64,000 nucleotides of DNA from positions 49,556,080-49,620,079 of the forward strand of contig CM045729.1 of the NCBI GenBank assembly GCA_024760905.1, given 5' to 3'. Of the stretch, positions 34,149-46,449 are shown piece by piece. This stretch comes from Plotosus lineatus (taxonomy: Eukaryota > Chordata > Actinopteri > Siluriformes > Plotosidae). The notes under the pieces are model-generated. The model had not been told where the DNA came from and did no database searches. It saw nothing but the letters and a program-made list of their open reading frames with translations. Within the stretch, counting starts at the first letter, position 1, and every line of letters begins with the position of its first letter. The position numbers and the translations under genes are program-made.

Positions 34149-35191
34149 GTTTTGAAAATTTTAGTGGAGCTTGGATGTTTTCCTGTGGATTGTCTTTATA
34201 TGTAGAACACAATTGGTACTTTCCTGAAATTTCAGCAGGATCCTGGACCAGATTTTTCCTGTATTTCCCCCCACATCAGTTATAGAAGGGCACCCAGCTT
34301 ACTACATTGTGCAATATTTTCTCTACTGTTGATTAGTGTCCTCATTATGTTCCTTGCTTTACTATACGTTGTACTTGGAATTCTAACGTTTTTGTGCCAT
34401 TCTATCAATCGATAAGATACTTTTGATGCTTTGTAAAAGCTCTTTTTGGTGCATAGCTTTTGATGTAAAAGACAACTGCGTTAACCTGATCCAATCCACT
34501 TTTATTTTATCTTAAAAACCACCACCACTTGAAAAAAAACTGCTGTACACAGGCCTAAAGCATAAACAATAAATACATAACTGCACAAATAAAAAACCAG
34601 GAAAAAAATAGATATCACCCTCAGGCGGTCCTAAAGGCCTGGGTGAAGAAATATGCTTTACAATGTTTTGGAAATGGATAACACTTTTTGTCAAAATCTT
34701 ACTCAAGCAACTCAACTTGATTTGGGCTTATCACTGGGTTTTGGGCTTGTCACTTTTTTTAATATAACAGGTAGGTTCAGGGAACTTTTGAACATGGCTA
34801 TAACTCATCCACGTACAGGGCATGTAGAAAACTGACATGTGGAACTGTGTAAACTCCGGGTGCTGCAGAAAGTAACTAACTGACAGTAGCAATAAACACT
34901 AAACTAAACAATTCTAAGGCAAAAAAAAAAAAAAACTAGTGCAAGATGAACTGTGTAGAGCAGCGGAAGTAAAGATTATGGGTGAAAGATAAATGAGGTA
35001 GTCAGGGTGGTGCAAAACACAAAAGTAAAGTGCATCTGTAATATTTTAGTCCAGTGTAAGTGCAGATACGTGATGGATAAAATCTCTGACGTGAACATTT
35101 AACATGAGGGTGCTGACACAATGTTAAATCCTCCAATACAGGGATCCCTCGCTACTTCGCACTTCAATTCATGCAGCTTCAGTGCATCATG

Positions 35192-35223
<32 letters not shown>

Positions 35224-35295
35224 TCATCGAATTAAAAAATAAGGAAATTAAGGAAGAATAGGGGAAAGTTGAGGAAAATGGCACAAAATAAGGCC
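34149..35295. other. Intergenic, no gene
   Basis: A+T-rich sequence with poly-T at 35191-35218; nothing recognised. Confidence 0.4.
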
Positions 35296-35548
35296 AATTA
35301 TGCCCAGCCAAGTCCGGGCGAGGGCAGTGTACACCCTGTACAGCTCACCAGGCCATTGCAGGGTGTAAACACGTCGACGGCTTTGCAGCTACTCTTGTCG
35401 GAAGTCAGCAATGGTGTTTTTACGTGCCTCACACCATAGACAGTGAGAGACATGGCTGGCCTTTGATAACCCAGTTAGCTGCACGGGGGGGGGGGTGACC
35501 TTTCGATCAGTGATCCAACACCCTATACCACTAGACCACCACTGCCCA
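35296..35548 (-). mobile_element. SINE copy 4, tail-swapped subfamily
   Basis: On the minus strand it has the tRNA-like head (from CAGTGGTGGTCTAGTGGTAT) and the SINE middle. After AAAGCCGTCGACGTG it runs into a different tail: CACCCTGCAATGGCCTGGTG, then GGTGTACACTGCCCTCGCCC. The RTE-type tail is absent. The same junction occurs in the copy at 58145-58498. A poly-G/C run separates head and middle. Confidence 0.78.
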
Positions 35549-35689
35549 ACGGGGGGGTGTGTGTGTGTGTGTGTGTGTTAATTAGTCAGGGGGGTCGATC
35601 CTACTTCACAGAATTCAACGGTCACGAGGGGATCTCGGTCCCAATTAACTGCGGAAAGTGAGGAATCTCTGTATATATAATGCTTAACC

Positions 35690-36290
35690 ACTTAATCATT
35701 CGAATTTTAGGCTAGATCCTATCTTATCCTTCTCCAGCCAAAGGCACTATACAACCTGAACAGCTCACTATTCCATTGCTAGCGCAATACATACACAACC
35801 GTTCACACTCATACCTAGGGACTGTTTGAAAGCCTGACTGTTTTACGGCATTAGTTCATGTCTTAGGACTGTGGGAGGAAACAGGAATACCAAAAGAAAA
35901 CCCATGCAAGCATGGAGAGAAGATGCAAACTCCATACAGAAATGTCCTCACCCAACCCGGGACTTAGTTAGGAACTGCTTGCTGTGAGGTGGACATGCTA
36001 ACCACGACACCACTGTGCAGCTCGAAGTAAACATGTTTTTGTTTTTTTCAGTTGAAGAGTGTAGGTTGTAGGTCACATTAAATGTGAGAAGTGGGGAACA
36101 CTGAACAGGTTGGCAGTCTATTGCAGGGCTAACACACACAGTCCGTCTCTCTCACATTCACACCTAGGAGCAATTCAGAATAGCCTGTTAGCCTAGTGGG
36201 CATGTCTTTGGTCTGTGGAAGGAAATTGGAGCACCCAGAGTAAACCTATGCAAGCCTGGGAAGAACAACTCCACATTTGAGTATTTTAAC
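35690..36290 (+). repeat. Two copies of a dispersed non-coding fish repeat
   Basis: The first, to about 36022, has CGTTCACACTCATACCTAGG, GGACTGTGGGAGGAAACAGG, ACCCATGCAAGCATGGAGAG and a terminal GACACCACTGTGCAGC. The second, about 36085-36290, repeats the order CATTCACACCTAGGAGCAAT, GTCTGTGGAAGGAAATTGGA, CTATGCAAGCCTGGGAAGAA. The family is common in teleosts; I cannot name its source. Confidence 0.65.
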
Positions 36291-36744
36291 TCTGTAGCAC
36301 CCCATGTTGCATATGTGCAACAAATTCTAATTAGAAATCTCATGGTGTTTTCGATGCCTGGGCTCTACGGGGTTAATATGTAATTACTGCTGTAGAAATT
36401 AAAGACTTTGCAGCATGGTATTGGGAAAATGATGAGCTTTGTTGTGTGCTGTATCACACCATCTCTCTGAAATGTTGTTTTCGAGTAAGGAATGACTGAA
36501 CATGAGCTGTCTTTCAATATTTATCATTTCCAGAGCTTTTATTCTTTTGGTGTTCTAAAAGTATGGCAGCCTCTTGTTCTGTTTGAGGCCACTCTTTACT
36601 CATCATGCTCATGAATAAGGTGCTTTCAGTATTTCTTACTGTTAGCCTTTACTCTTCTCCAGCTCTATACTCCCATCCTTCTTTTCATGGAGTTTTTCTT
36701 GGCCATTGCATCTGACTTGCCTATTAGAGATGTGTGTATATATA
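36291..36744. other. Unrecognised intergenic sequence
   Basis: No gene or clear repeat. Confidence 0.4.
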
Positions 36745-37105
36745 CCGGGCAGTGGTGGCCTGGTAGTAAAGAGCACTGGATCGCTGATCCTAAGGTTGGG
36801 GGTTCGAGTCCCACTCTCCACAAGGTTGTCCCTGCCCCCCGTCCTCCCCAGTGCAGCGAACTGGGTTATCAAAGACTAGCCATGTTTCTCACTGTCTATG
36901 GTGAGAGGTTCATGTAAAAGAACCATTGCTGCTTTCGTAAAGAGTAGCTGCATAGTCATCAGCATGTTTCTGCCCCATGTTAAAAGGGTTGTGTCAGGAA
37001 GGGCATCCAACATAAAAACTTATGCCAAACCAAACATGTGAATCAGATGTTCCGTTGTAGAAACCCCTGAAAAAGGGAAAGAAGCTGAAAGGAAAAGAAG
37101 ATATA
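36745..37105 (+). mobile_element. SINE copy 5, full length
   Basis: The head CCGGGCAGTGGTGGCCTGG carries a good B box GGTTCGAGTCCC (36801-36812). The middle GCAGCGAACTGGGTTATCAA, the LINE 5'-like stretch AGGGTTGTGTCAGGAAGGGC and the LINE 3' tail GAAAGGAAAAGAAG follow in order, ending in a TA/CA tail. It is the most complete copy in the window. Confidence 0.88.
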
Positions 37106-37118
37106 CACACACACTATA

Positions 37119-38410
37119 CTGGGGTGGCCAACCAGGCAGAGACCAAGAGCCACATTTTTTACTTTCTTAGCGCAAAGAACCACATCATACACATGGGCGC
37201 ACATGAACATTACCCCATCTCTTCTCACACAAACATACCTTTGCTCAGCCAGATTTATTGTAAATGTCACACACCAACATAATAATGAGAGAAATTGACT
37301 CCTACACTACAAAGACCACAGGTCAGTCATTTTTAACAATGAACATTGTGTGCACATAATCTCACGCAGACAAACTCAGTTTAACCAAGTCTACCAGCAA
37401 AAATAAAATAATTAACAATACGGTTTTACTTTTCCCATACATGTTGCTTAGTGGGACGTCTGGCATTCCTTTCCTTGAGCAGTCCTCTTCAAATCTGGCT
37501 TGTATGCCATTGTTGCCACTCGAATCAATTCTTTCACATGGGTGTCGGTTAGAACAGATTGATGCTTTGATTTTACATGTTGCAGTTTAGAGAAAACAGA
37601 CTCGCAAACGTATGTTGACCCAAACATTGACAGTATTTTGAGCGCAGCTTGTTGACATTGGGATATTTTTCTGTTGGCACAATTTTCCAGAACTCCATGA
37701 TCCCTTCCTTTAAAGCAGGTTTCAGTTGATCTTCCTCACGAAGCGCAATCATCTCCAACTCAGCCGTAGCCCTATCTGTGACTAGCGGGGCTTTCAAACA
37801 GTCCATCTCAGCATTAAATGAATCGACAAGAAATGTGATCTGTGGCCTTTTCAATTGTAGATCACAGAAACTGTCCATAAAGCTTTCGTGCAAGTTTTCA
37901 ACCAGTGTTGCATATCTGGCTCTTTGCTTATTTAGACCAGCGCTGGTGACTTGCCCACTGGCTTTTAGCAGAGTGGGAAAATGTGTTAAATCTCCCTTTT
38001 GAATATGCGCCTTGAACAACTTCAGTTTGTTGACAAATGCAAACACACTTTGCACCAGGTCAGGCAGAATTTTTAACTTACCCTGCAAGGTCAGGTCCAG
38101 TCTGTCCAAGTAACACAGCATGTCGACCAAAAAAGCCAGATGCATAATCCACTCGATGTCCGAGAGCTCGGGATAGGCCTTATTCTTCTGTTTCATAAAC
38201 AGTTTCACGGCATCCAAAAGCTGGAAGAAGCGAGAGAAAACCTGGCCTTTTGACAGCCACCTCACAGCCACCTCACAGTGCAGTCCAGCGGCAGATCACG
38301 TGGAAGCCTTTGGTCCAGCTCAGCAATGAGATTCTGAAATTGCTGGTGGTGAAGCGCATATGTGTGGATGTAGTTGAAGATTTCCATCACAAGCTCCATG
38401 ACGTTTGTCT
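37119..38410 (-). mobile_element. hAT transposon (family 1), C-terminal half
   Basis: It starts with CTGGGGTGGCCAACCAGGCA, a hAT-type end, directly after SINE copy 5. The transposase reads on the minus strand: FNYIHTYALHHQQFQNLIAE, LPRDLPLDCTVRWL, FSRFFQLLDAVKLFMKQKN, YPELSDIEWIMHLAFLVDML (38271 downward), then SKYCQCLGQHTF. A frameshift near 37600 moves the hAT dimerisation motif FSKLQHVKSKH and LTDTHVKELIRVATM to another frame. A GAGGTGGCTGT unit is duplicated at about 38255-38280 and adds a stop. The 5' half is cut off by LINE copy C. Related domesticated proteins include GTF2IRD2 and ZBED types. Confidence 0.8.
37573..38271 (-). pseudogene. hAT transposase fragment
   Basis: A 232-residue open stretch with VRWLSKGQVFSRFF at its start (in the family this lies just after the catalytic Asp/His region) and KEGIMEFWKIVPTEKYPNVN near its end. 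The frame breaks at both sides, so it is a relic and not a domesticated gene. Confidence 0.75.
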
Positions 38411-38419
38411 AAATTCAAT

Positions 38420-40567
38420 GACAGCACACCTCACCACTGTCTTACATCTCTCATACATGTCCTGCACCACTCTAACATACTTCTCTGCCACTCCAGACTT
38501 CCTCATGTAATACCACAGTTCTTCTGTCGGCACCCTGTCATATCCTTTCTCCAGATCCATGAAGGCACAATGCAGCTCCTTCTGACCTTCTCTGTACTTC
38601 TCTATTAACATCCTCAAGGCAAACACTGCATCTGTGGTGCTCTTTCTTGGCATGAAACCAAGCTGTTGTTCACAAATGCTGACCTCTGCCCTTAGTCTAG
38701 CTTCCACTATTCTTTCCCATAACTTCATTGTATGGCTCATCAACTTTATCCCTCTGTAGTTGCCACAACTCTGCACATCTCCCTTGTTCTTAAAAATGGG
38801 AACCAGCACACTTCTCCTCCATTCCTCCGGCATCTGCTCACTCTCTAGGACATTGTTGAATGTTCTTGTCAGAAAATCTACTGCTACCTCTCCTAGACAC
38901 TTCCATACCTCAACAGGTATGTCATCAGGGCCAACTGCCTTTCCACTCTTCATCCTCTTCAATGCCCTCCTCACTTCTCCCTTACTAATCTTTGCTACTT
39001 CCTGGTTCTCAACGGTCACCCCATCTACTCTTTTTTTCTCTCTCATTTTCCTCATTCATCAGCTCTTCAAAGTACTCTTTCCATCTTCCCAGCACACTTC
39101 TGTCATCAGTCAATACATTTCCCTCTCTGTCCTTTATCACTCTAACTTGCTGCATGTCCTTCCCATCTCTATTTCGCTGCTGTGCTAACCTGTATAAATC
39201 ATTTTCTCCCTCCTTACTGTCCAACCTAGCATACAAGTCATCATACGCCCTCTGTTTGGCCTTTGACACCGCTACCTTCGCCTTACGCTGTGTCTCCCTG
39301 TACTCCTGTTTACTCTCTTCGGTCCTCTCTGTGTCCCACTTCTTCTTGGCTAACCTCTTCTTTTGTACACACTCCTGCACTTCCTCATTCCACCACCAAG
39401 TTTCCTTATCTACTTTCCTTCCAGAGGACACACCAAGTACTCTCCTACCGGTCTCCCTGATCACATTGGCAGTGGTTGTCCAGTCATCTGGAAGCACTTC
39501 CTGAGTACCCAAAGCCTTTATTCAACTCCTCATTGAAGACAACACGACACTCTTCCTTTTTCAGCTTCCACCACTTTGTCTTCTGCTCTGCCTTTGCCTT
39601 TTTCACCTTTCTCACCATCAGTGTCATCCTGCACACCACCATCCTATGCTGTTTGGCAACACTCTCACCCACTACTACTTTGCAGTCACTGACTTCCTTC
39701 AAATTACATCGCCAACACAAGATGTTGTCTACCTGTGTGCTCTTACCTCCGCTTTCATAAGTCACCCTATGCTCCTGTTTCTTCTGGAGGAAAGTATTCA
39801 CCACAGCCATTTCCATCTTTTTTGCAAAAATCGATCAACATCTGTCCTTCTGTGTTCCTGTCCTGGATACCAAACCTGCCCATCACTTCCTCGTCCCCTC
39901 TGTTGCCTGCACCAACATGTCCATTGAAGTCTGCCCCAATGACCACTCTTTCACCTCTGGGGGTACTCTGCATCACTTCATCTCACTCACTCCAGAATCT
40001 CTCCTTCTCTTCTAGCTCTCATCCTGCCTGTGGGGCATAAGCACTAACAACATTGACCATCACGCCTTCAATTTCTAACTTGAGACTCATCACGCTGTCT
40101 GACACTCTTTTCACTTCTAGAACATTCCTGACAAACCCCTCCTTCAAGATGACTCCTACTCCATTTCTCTTCCCATCCACACCATGATAAAACAGCTTAA
40201 ACCCTGCTCCTAAGCTTTTAGCTTTGCTACCATTCCACCTGGTCTCCTGAACACACAGTATGTCTACCTTCCTCCTCTGCATCATGTCAGCCAGCTCTCT
40301 GCCTTTTCCTTGCATAGTTCCAACATTCAAAGTCCCTACTCTCAGTCCTAGGCTCATGCCTTTCCTCTTCTCTCTCTGCCTATGGACACGCCTCCCGCCT
40401 CTCCTTCTTCAATGTCTTCGACCAACAGTAGTCCAATTTCCATCAGCACCCTGTTGGTTGACAGCACTGATGGCGGTCGTTGTTAACCCAGGCCTCGACC
40501 AATCCGGTATGAATTTTGTTTTGACCATTTGCATTTTTAATGTGGCAGAACCCTCATGGCTGCATTG
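38420..40567 (-). mobile_element. RTE-type LINE copy C, lacks its 3' end
   Basis: Minus strand. The 5' end at about 40567 has ATGCAGCCATGAGGG but lacks the following poly-G part. Endonuclease pieces are at 40019-40357 (VGTLNVGTMQ, CVQETRWNG) and 39767-39976 (GADFNGHVG). The linker and RT start lie at 39009-39512 (WWWNEEVQECVQKKRLAKKK). The RT 38387-39055 has AVGPDDIPVEV, GFMPRKSTTDAVFALRML and FMDLEKGYDRVP. It stops before the FADD motif, where it abuts the hAT at 38411-38419. A retro-inserted LINE should keep its 3' end, so the end was lost later. Confidence 0.85.
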
Positions 40568-40999
40568 CTGCATTGCTGAGAGTACAGTATTACTGTTAAT
40601 TTTAACAGCAAGAACAACATCGTCAGGCACTGGTGTTCTGTGAGAAGGCCTGGGGATTGTTTGGCATTTCATTTCTTTGTAAAGGTGTTATGTCGGGTGA
40701 AGGCACCTCAAACTATTTCACACCAACCTTGACTCAATTTTACTAACCTTGTTGCTACTCCTATGCCACCCCTTCAAGCTACAGGCTGGCTGTTATTTAC
40801 TTTGGAAATATTAGCTTACATTTTTTGGCCACTAAGGGGCTCTGTCAGCCAACAAACCTTGCATTTACTGTATTCATTGTTTGTTGTTTCTCATTAAAAA
40901 AGTTAGTGTACTTGTTTTGATGAAACCCATTCAATTTTCACAGAAACAAGCAATACATAAAATTTACATCACTGATCTACACATCATAACTGTCTTCTT
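40568..40999. other. Unrecognised intergenic sequence
   Basis: No gene or clear repeat. Confidence 0.4.
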
Positions 41000-41127
41000 C
41001 TTTTCCTTTCGGCTTTTCCCTTCAGGGGTCGCCACAGCAAACCATCCGCCTCCATCTCACCCTATCCTCTGTATCTTCTACTCTTCATCTACCTTCATGT
41101 CCGCCTTCACCACATCCATACTCATGG
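41000..41127 (-). mobile_element. RTE-type LINE, short 3' end fragment
   Basis: Minus strand: last codons of the RT ORF (VRWRRMVCCGDP-like) followed by CCTGAAGGGAAAAGCCGAAA and the GGAAAAGAAG tail. A heavily 5'-truncated insertion. Confidence 0.85.
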
Positions 41128-41832
41128 ATTAAATTTACTTTCAGTAATACTTCGAGGACAGGACTAGGCAAAAATCCTTGTCCTTAAAGGCTTGTGTGAG
41201 TGTGTTCTCCAGATTGAGGGCGCTATCCTTTATTATGTAACACAGCATGAGAAGTGATTGCTTTCTCTGAGGCTCCTGCTTTACACTTTTCTCCTGCTGT
41301 TATCCAAACCACTGACCCTTAAGTGACCTCTTCATTGTTCACCCTCCTTCTTTCTTTCTGTTTTTATCATGTGGATTGGACGTCTCTGTCTTACCTCTGT
41401 GTAGATAGAAAACTTTCTGTATTCTTCTTCACAGGATAAACTATCAATATGGAGGGTTGTTCGTGGTATGTGAGCTGTGAACCGTTTTATCATTACCAAA
41501 CAATCATGTACAGTATATGATGGAGGGTTTTTACATTCTTTTGCAAACAGCGTAGAATTACATTCGATCATCATTTCAACTGCAGTACCTTACACTTTGT
41601 CTGAGCACTGAGTTCACCTTAAAAAACCAGTAGCGAAGCTTAGATTCTTTAAAACCAATCCTTTGGCACTACACTCACACTTGAGTACAATTATCCATTA
41701 ATCTAGAATGCACTTTCATGTCCCTCATCTTAAAAAATGTACAGATATGTTCTAGTTTATTACCTTGGTGAATAGAAAACATGCTTTTTCACTGGTAACA
41801 CTTAATATGCATCACATTATGTGTACTAAGTT

Positions 41833-41915
<83 letters not shown>

Positions 41916-42374
41916 TCAGCCACACAGTACCCTGAAGATAGGTGCTAGTGCCACGCTGACAGATGGCACGGTAGTCTGTAAGACAGAGCTGGCACTGGTA
42001 CCATAATAGCTATCTCCCCACATGTACAATGAAAAAAAAGCTTTCCTGTACCCAGGCAGCATCCATACACAACCACTCCAAACCCTCAGGCTGTGACAAA
42101 TATTCATTTTACTTTGTGCTAAGATCAGCCTGAAGAGCTTTCCAGAAGAGAAGACTTTCAAACTGACATGTACTGAATGCTACTAGAAGCTATAAACTAA
42201 TGATATAAAATATTACTGTATATTATATACACACTGTATGTGTATAGACTATGTTCAGATAGTTTTTTCTCCCGGTGCTAACTGCTGACTCCACTCACAA
42301 AAGTTTCCCTCAAAAACATTTCCTCACAAAAAGCTTCCCCTTTATTGTTATTTGTTCATTTATTATCCGTAATG
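41128..42374. other. Intergenic with a compound microsatellite
   Basis: Nothing coding recognised; the main feature is the CT/CA tract at 41836-41912. Confidence 0.45.
41836..41912. repeat. (CT)n(CA)n compound microsatellite
   Basis: Uninterrupted CT run passing at about 41880 into a CA run. Confidence 0.95.
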
Positions 42375-42770
42375 CATACCCTATTCAGGATTCCGGATAA
42401 GCTGGAGCCCAGCCCAGCTGATTCGGAGTGAAAGCTGGGGTGCACCCTGAATTCACTGCAGGCCCAACACACACAACCCTTCAGATGCACAGCTAGGGGC
42501 AATCCATAGCAGCTAATTAGCCTAATGTGCATGTTTTGGGGCTGTGGGAGGGAAATTAAATATCAGGAGTGCGTGATGAAGGATTTAATGTTGCTTTTGA
42601 CAGTATTTCAACCTTATCACGACGAGAAGTAGTAGGAGGAAACTCACACAAGGACAAGGTGAACATGCAGGCTCCACACAGAAACATCCTTGAAGGTATA
42701 TGGCTTGGTTTCACGATTTTCTTGTGAAGTGGAAGTGCTAACCGCGGTGCCACCCTGCACTTATTGTTAA
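42375..42770 (+). repeat. Dispersed non-coding fish repeat
   Basis: GATAAGCTGGAGCCCAGCCC, GGTGCACCCTGAATTCACTG, CATGTTTTGGGGCTGTGGGA and AGTAGGAGGAAACTCACACA appear in the same order as in the copy at 35690-36022. A short unrelated stretch (about 42555-42620) interrupts it. Confidence 0.6.
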
Positions 42771-42901
42771 TTACATGTTTGTCTTTGTTAATTAGCAATG
42801 TAATGTCTAGGCCAGGGGTCGGGAACCTTTTTGACTAAGAGAGCCAAAAAAAAAAGACATTTTAAAATCTAATCCTCTGAGAGCCATATATATATATATA
42901 A

Positions 42902-42950
<49 letters not shown>

Positions 42951-43129
42951 ATATAATATAATATATATATCATACACACACACAGTATATAAATAAATAC
43001 TGAATACAACAATTGAAAAAGAAGACCAACAATTTTAGAGTATAATAAGACTCTGAACTTATTTTAAACGACATTGTTATCACAAAGTTATTTATTAATA
43101 AGAAAAGTACTTCTTATTATGAAAGCGAC

Positions 43130-43640
43130 TTCTGGTGCTGCATGGTTATGCTGATGGCTTTGTAGTCTGGTTTATATGTGCTGAGGTTCAGCTTCATGCA
43201 GGCATTTCGGCTTCCGTCTATTACACGTGACCGCAGGTTGGTCTTGAAGTTTTTCATGTGTGAGAAGGACTGCTCACGTGCACATGTGAAGCCGGACATG
43301 GGCAATACGACAGGGCTCACACGCTGTAGTGTTTATGTGACAGGAAGCATGTCCCAAGTTTTGGCAATCAGCTGATCTGCGGGTTGAAGTTTTTCCGTCT
43401 GTCCATTTGTGTTTTGCTTGCCAGCTGTGCTTGGCTTTGTGCAAATGAGCTGATCAAAAATGAGGAAATTTATCTCTTTACTCAAAAACAACAGGCGCAG
43501 TCTGTGGCTGTTGTTATAATCCAATAAAATTAGAGTTTCAAGGTATCGGACCTGCCTGCATACTGGCGTACAGAAAGGATTGGCTCTCCGCCGTGCGCCA
43601 CAGTGACGTGGCATTGAAAATAGATGTATAGATTTATTCA
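43130..43640 (-). pseudogene. hAT family 2 transposase, C-terminal remnant
   Basis: One frame (43117-43320) reads CAREQSFSHMKNFKTNLRSR, then ACMKLNLSTYKPDYKAIS and MQHQKS, the C-terminal dimerisation end of a hAT transposase. The upstream frame (43333-43641) is unrecognised and partly repeated at 55540-55990. The catalytic core is missing. Confidence 0.7.
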
Positions 43641-43697
43641 TATGTTTTTGTTTTATTTGATGGCTTTTTGTATTTTAATTGACAGCAAAATTATGTA

Positions 43698-44004
43698 CAG
43701 TAGACCCTCGATATTCGCGGGGGTTTGGTTCCGGCCCCTCCCACGAATGAAGATAATCCGCGAGTTCTGTACCCAGAAGTAAAACCCCATGTATCATATT
43801 ACATGTGCGAATGATCAACCAAAAGTAAAATACTATGCATCTATTACATGCACTAAAACATGCTTCTTAAACACATTCAATGGACAGTCTTAGTCATTAA
43901 TACAGTATTAATGTAGTAAAATGTATTAATGATTAAGAAAAACATTTTAGTTTTGTACTGTGTATAAACATTATACAGCATACTTTATATCTATCTATCT
44001 ATCT

Positions 44005-44082
<78 letters not shown>

Positions 44083-45139
44083 CATACAGTATGTATATGT
44101 TTTCATTTTGTATGTATAATATATGATCCAGTTAAGCTCTATGATGCCACTTAAAAGCCTGCTAAGCGCCGTCTCTTCTGAAGAAATAAGACTTTCTCCT
44201 AAAGAAATGACAGTTTCCACTGAAGTGCCTGAACTTGAATTAAGTAATCTCATTTACTCCCTATAAACACAAACCACACGCTCACCTCAGTTAAAGCGCG
44301 CTTCTTAAGTCCTTCCCCTTTGAATGTGAGGCCTTTGTTGCAGGTGACACACGGAGCTTGATCTTGCACACTAACAGATCAGAAGTCCGGATAAGCCACG
44401 CTTCGTCTCACAAGCTCCGTTTGTCACCTGCAACAAACGTGTGCGTTAATCCTCTGGTGCAGAGGTAAGCATGCTTGTGTTTGAGAGTGCATGAGAAGTG
44501 TGAAATTCAGGTGTGAGCCATGGAGCAGCTCAGCCACGCCCTTCAGCCGGAGCGGACAGTTAGAGTTAGAGAACACAGCCATCAAAATCAAAGTGCCCCA
44601 AAAACACAGACCATAACAAAAAGAACATAAAAGAACATGAAATGTAATAAATTGGATAAACAAAACAAAATGATAAACATGCTACACCACAGCACATAAA
44701 ATCACACACAAACATTCTAAACATTAACTTGAGTACTGTACTGGAATACTGATTGAAAAAGACTTTAATACCAGAGTGCTTTTAGATGATTCTTCTTCTT
44801 CAGGCACTTCAGAGGAAACGGTCGTTTCTTCAGGATAAAGTCTTATTTCTTCAGAAGAGAAATCCAATGTCATTACCTTTTCTAGCTCTTAGCCAGGGAA
44901 GACGCACAGCATGACGGTGAGTGGCATCATAGAGCTTAACTGGTAATTCAAACACACTAAAAAAATAGGCTCATTGACAACTTGTGTGCAATTGAGGAAA
45001 AGGAGGCGTTACATCATCTCAACCAATCAGCAGGAAGGAGGACAGCCATTGGCTGAATTTGGGTAACGTGTCAGTTGCTTGGCAGTCCGCGAATACTCAA
45101 ACCGTGAGTGAAAAACCGTGAATAGTCAAGGGCCTACTG
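43698..45139. mobile_element. Tigger-like element copy 1, nested in hAT
   Basis: The ends CAGTAGACCCTCGATATTCG and the inverse of CAGTAGGCCCTTGACTATTC are flanked by TA at 43696-43697 and 45140-45141. Inner inverted stretches (CTTCTGAAGAAATAAGACTT near 44175 and its inverse near 44845) flank a further insertion-like core at about 44270-44760. No transposase is recognised. Confidence 0.8.
44009..44090. repeat. (TA)n microsatellite
   Basis: Long TA run inside Tigger copy 1. Confidence 0.95.
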
Positions 45140-45251
45140 TATTCATTATTCTGGTAAGAAAGGCCACCTGATTTATATGAGTGCCAGATACAGTCATCAA
45201 AAGAGCCACATCTGGCTTGCGCACTATAGGTTCCCGATCCCTGGTGAAGGC

Positions 45252-46332
45252 TTACATTTGCCTGAGTGAGGGTTCTGCCATATGAATCTATGTGAAAGGG
45301 TTACTATAGAACTGACAACTCATGAGACTGAGTTCATTCTGGTGAACCTGAGAACTTTCTAGCAGCCAGAGTTATTATAGAGTTTTACAATTTCACATGA
45401 CTGAGACAGGTTGAGACACTTTGGGGTGAGTGACTGCAGCAGCAGTGAAGATCATGAGCCTATCCTTTTTACAGGTAAGTCTCTGGAAAGGACAGCATGG
45501 TGCTGATGACAAAGTCAAACTGTAAGAGTAATGATGAAGGATTTACAGGGTACTCTCTCTCTCTCGCTCTCTCTCTTGTGAAGAAACTTCTGCCTTTAAG
45601 CTCAGATGTCTGTGCCCAGGATGAGATGTGACAGGGTAATGGTTGTATTTGTACTACGAAGAGTCAGAAATTCTGGTAAATATCTTTTAAAATGTATTTT
45701 CCATTTCCATGGAGTAAAATGGAGCCATGGCTACAGCAAAAACTATCGGGTGCATTTTTAAAAATGCTTGCAGAGTAGCAATAAAATAAAATTGACTGAA
45801 CAAAATGTTTCTTGAAATATAATACTTGAACATTTTGCATCACCTCAACACAATAGCCGGTTATTGCTGCTGCTTCAAATACATAACCTTCCTTCATGAA
45901 TACACCAATCTCTCCATGGCACAGACTATAGCTACTCTACAATACTGCCTGATTTCTGTTGAATACTGAGCTTCATCCAGCTGAGGCTTCTCTCACAAAG
46001 GCTGAAGACAGTTTACCGGCAGTTATCGATTATGTGATTTAGCTATAAATGGAATCTAGTGTTCATCAAATCTAAATGAGATTTCGCCTGTAATTTGCAA
46101 TCAAACAATCAAGCAGATGTCTCAGAAAATTAAAGGCTGCTTTTTATACCTCAGAAACATCATGCCTGCATTGCATTTGAGCAAACAAACTATGGAGGGC
46201 CAATTCTGATGATATCAATAAAGGTTCCCTGACCGACCAATCACAGATTTCTTTTGTATCTAAGATGATGTATGTTGTTCCAGCTTGACTCCATAGCGGT
46301 ATTCCTTATGAAACATCAAGTTGAGTGATATG
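45252..46332. other. Unrecognised intergenic sequence
   Basis: Short CT run near 45550-45576; otherwise no gene or clear repeat. Confidence 0.4.
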
Positions 46333-46437
46333 TCACTTGTAAGGTGTCCATGATTCTGACGCATATAAAAGTGTTGTGAGGAATACAGCCTTATAAATAT
46401 TGATAATCTTTTCCAATTTCACAACATTTCCATAGGT
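46333..46437 (-). mobile_element. LINE RT fragment, different family
   Basis: The minus strand reads INIYKAVFLTTLLYASESWT, the region after the RT core in LINEs such as the one at 25-28 kb (compare its LGSTLS region). Only a short piece is left, and LINE D is inserted next to it. Confidence 0.55.
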
Positions 46438-46449
46438 GATGTAATTTAC

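Larger units (their letters stand above)
42813..45243 (-). mobile_element. hAT transposon (family 2) carrying a nested Tigger
   Basis: The ends CAGGGGTCGGGAACCTTTTT and the inverse of CAGGGATCGGGAACCTATAG are hAT-type (CAGGG...CCCTG). The flanks GTCTAGGC (42805-42812) and GTGAAGGC (45244-45251) match at 6 of 8 bases, as an old 8-bp target duplication would. Inside are a TA tract (42888-42970), a transposase C-terminus on the minus strand and a nested Tigger-like element at 43698-45139. Confidence 0.8.

Noticed and set aside
36687..36917. Plus-strand frame over SINE copy 5
   Set aside because: Spans the SINE head and middle; no coding evidence.
37573..38271. 232-codon hAT frame as a GTF2IRD2- or ZBED-like host gene
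   Set aside because: Frameshift at one side and stop at the other, truncated by a LINE, no start or upstream exons.
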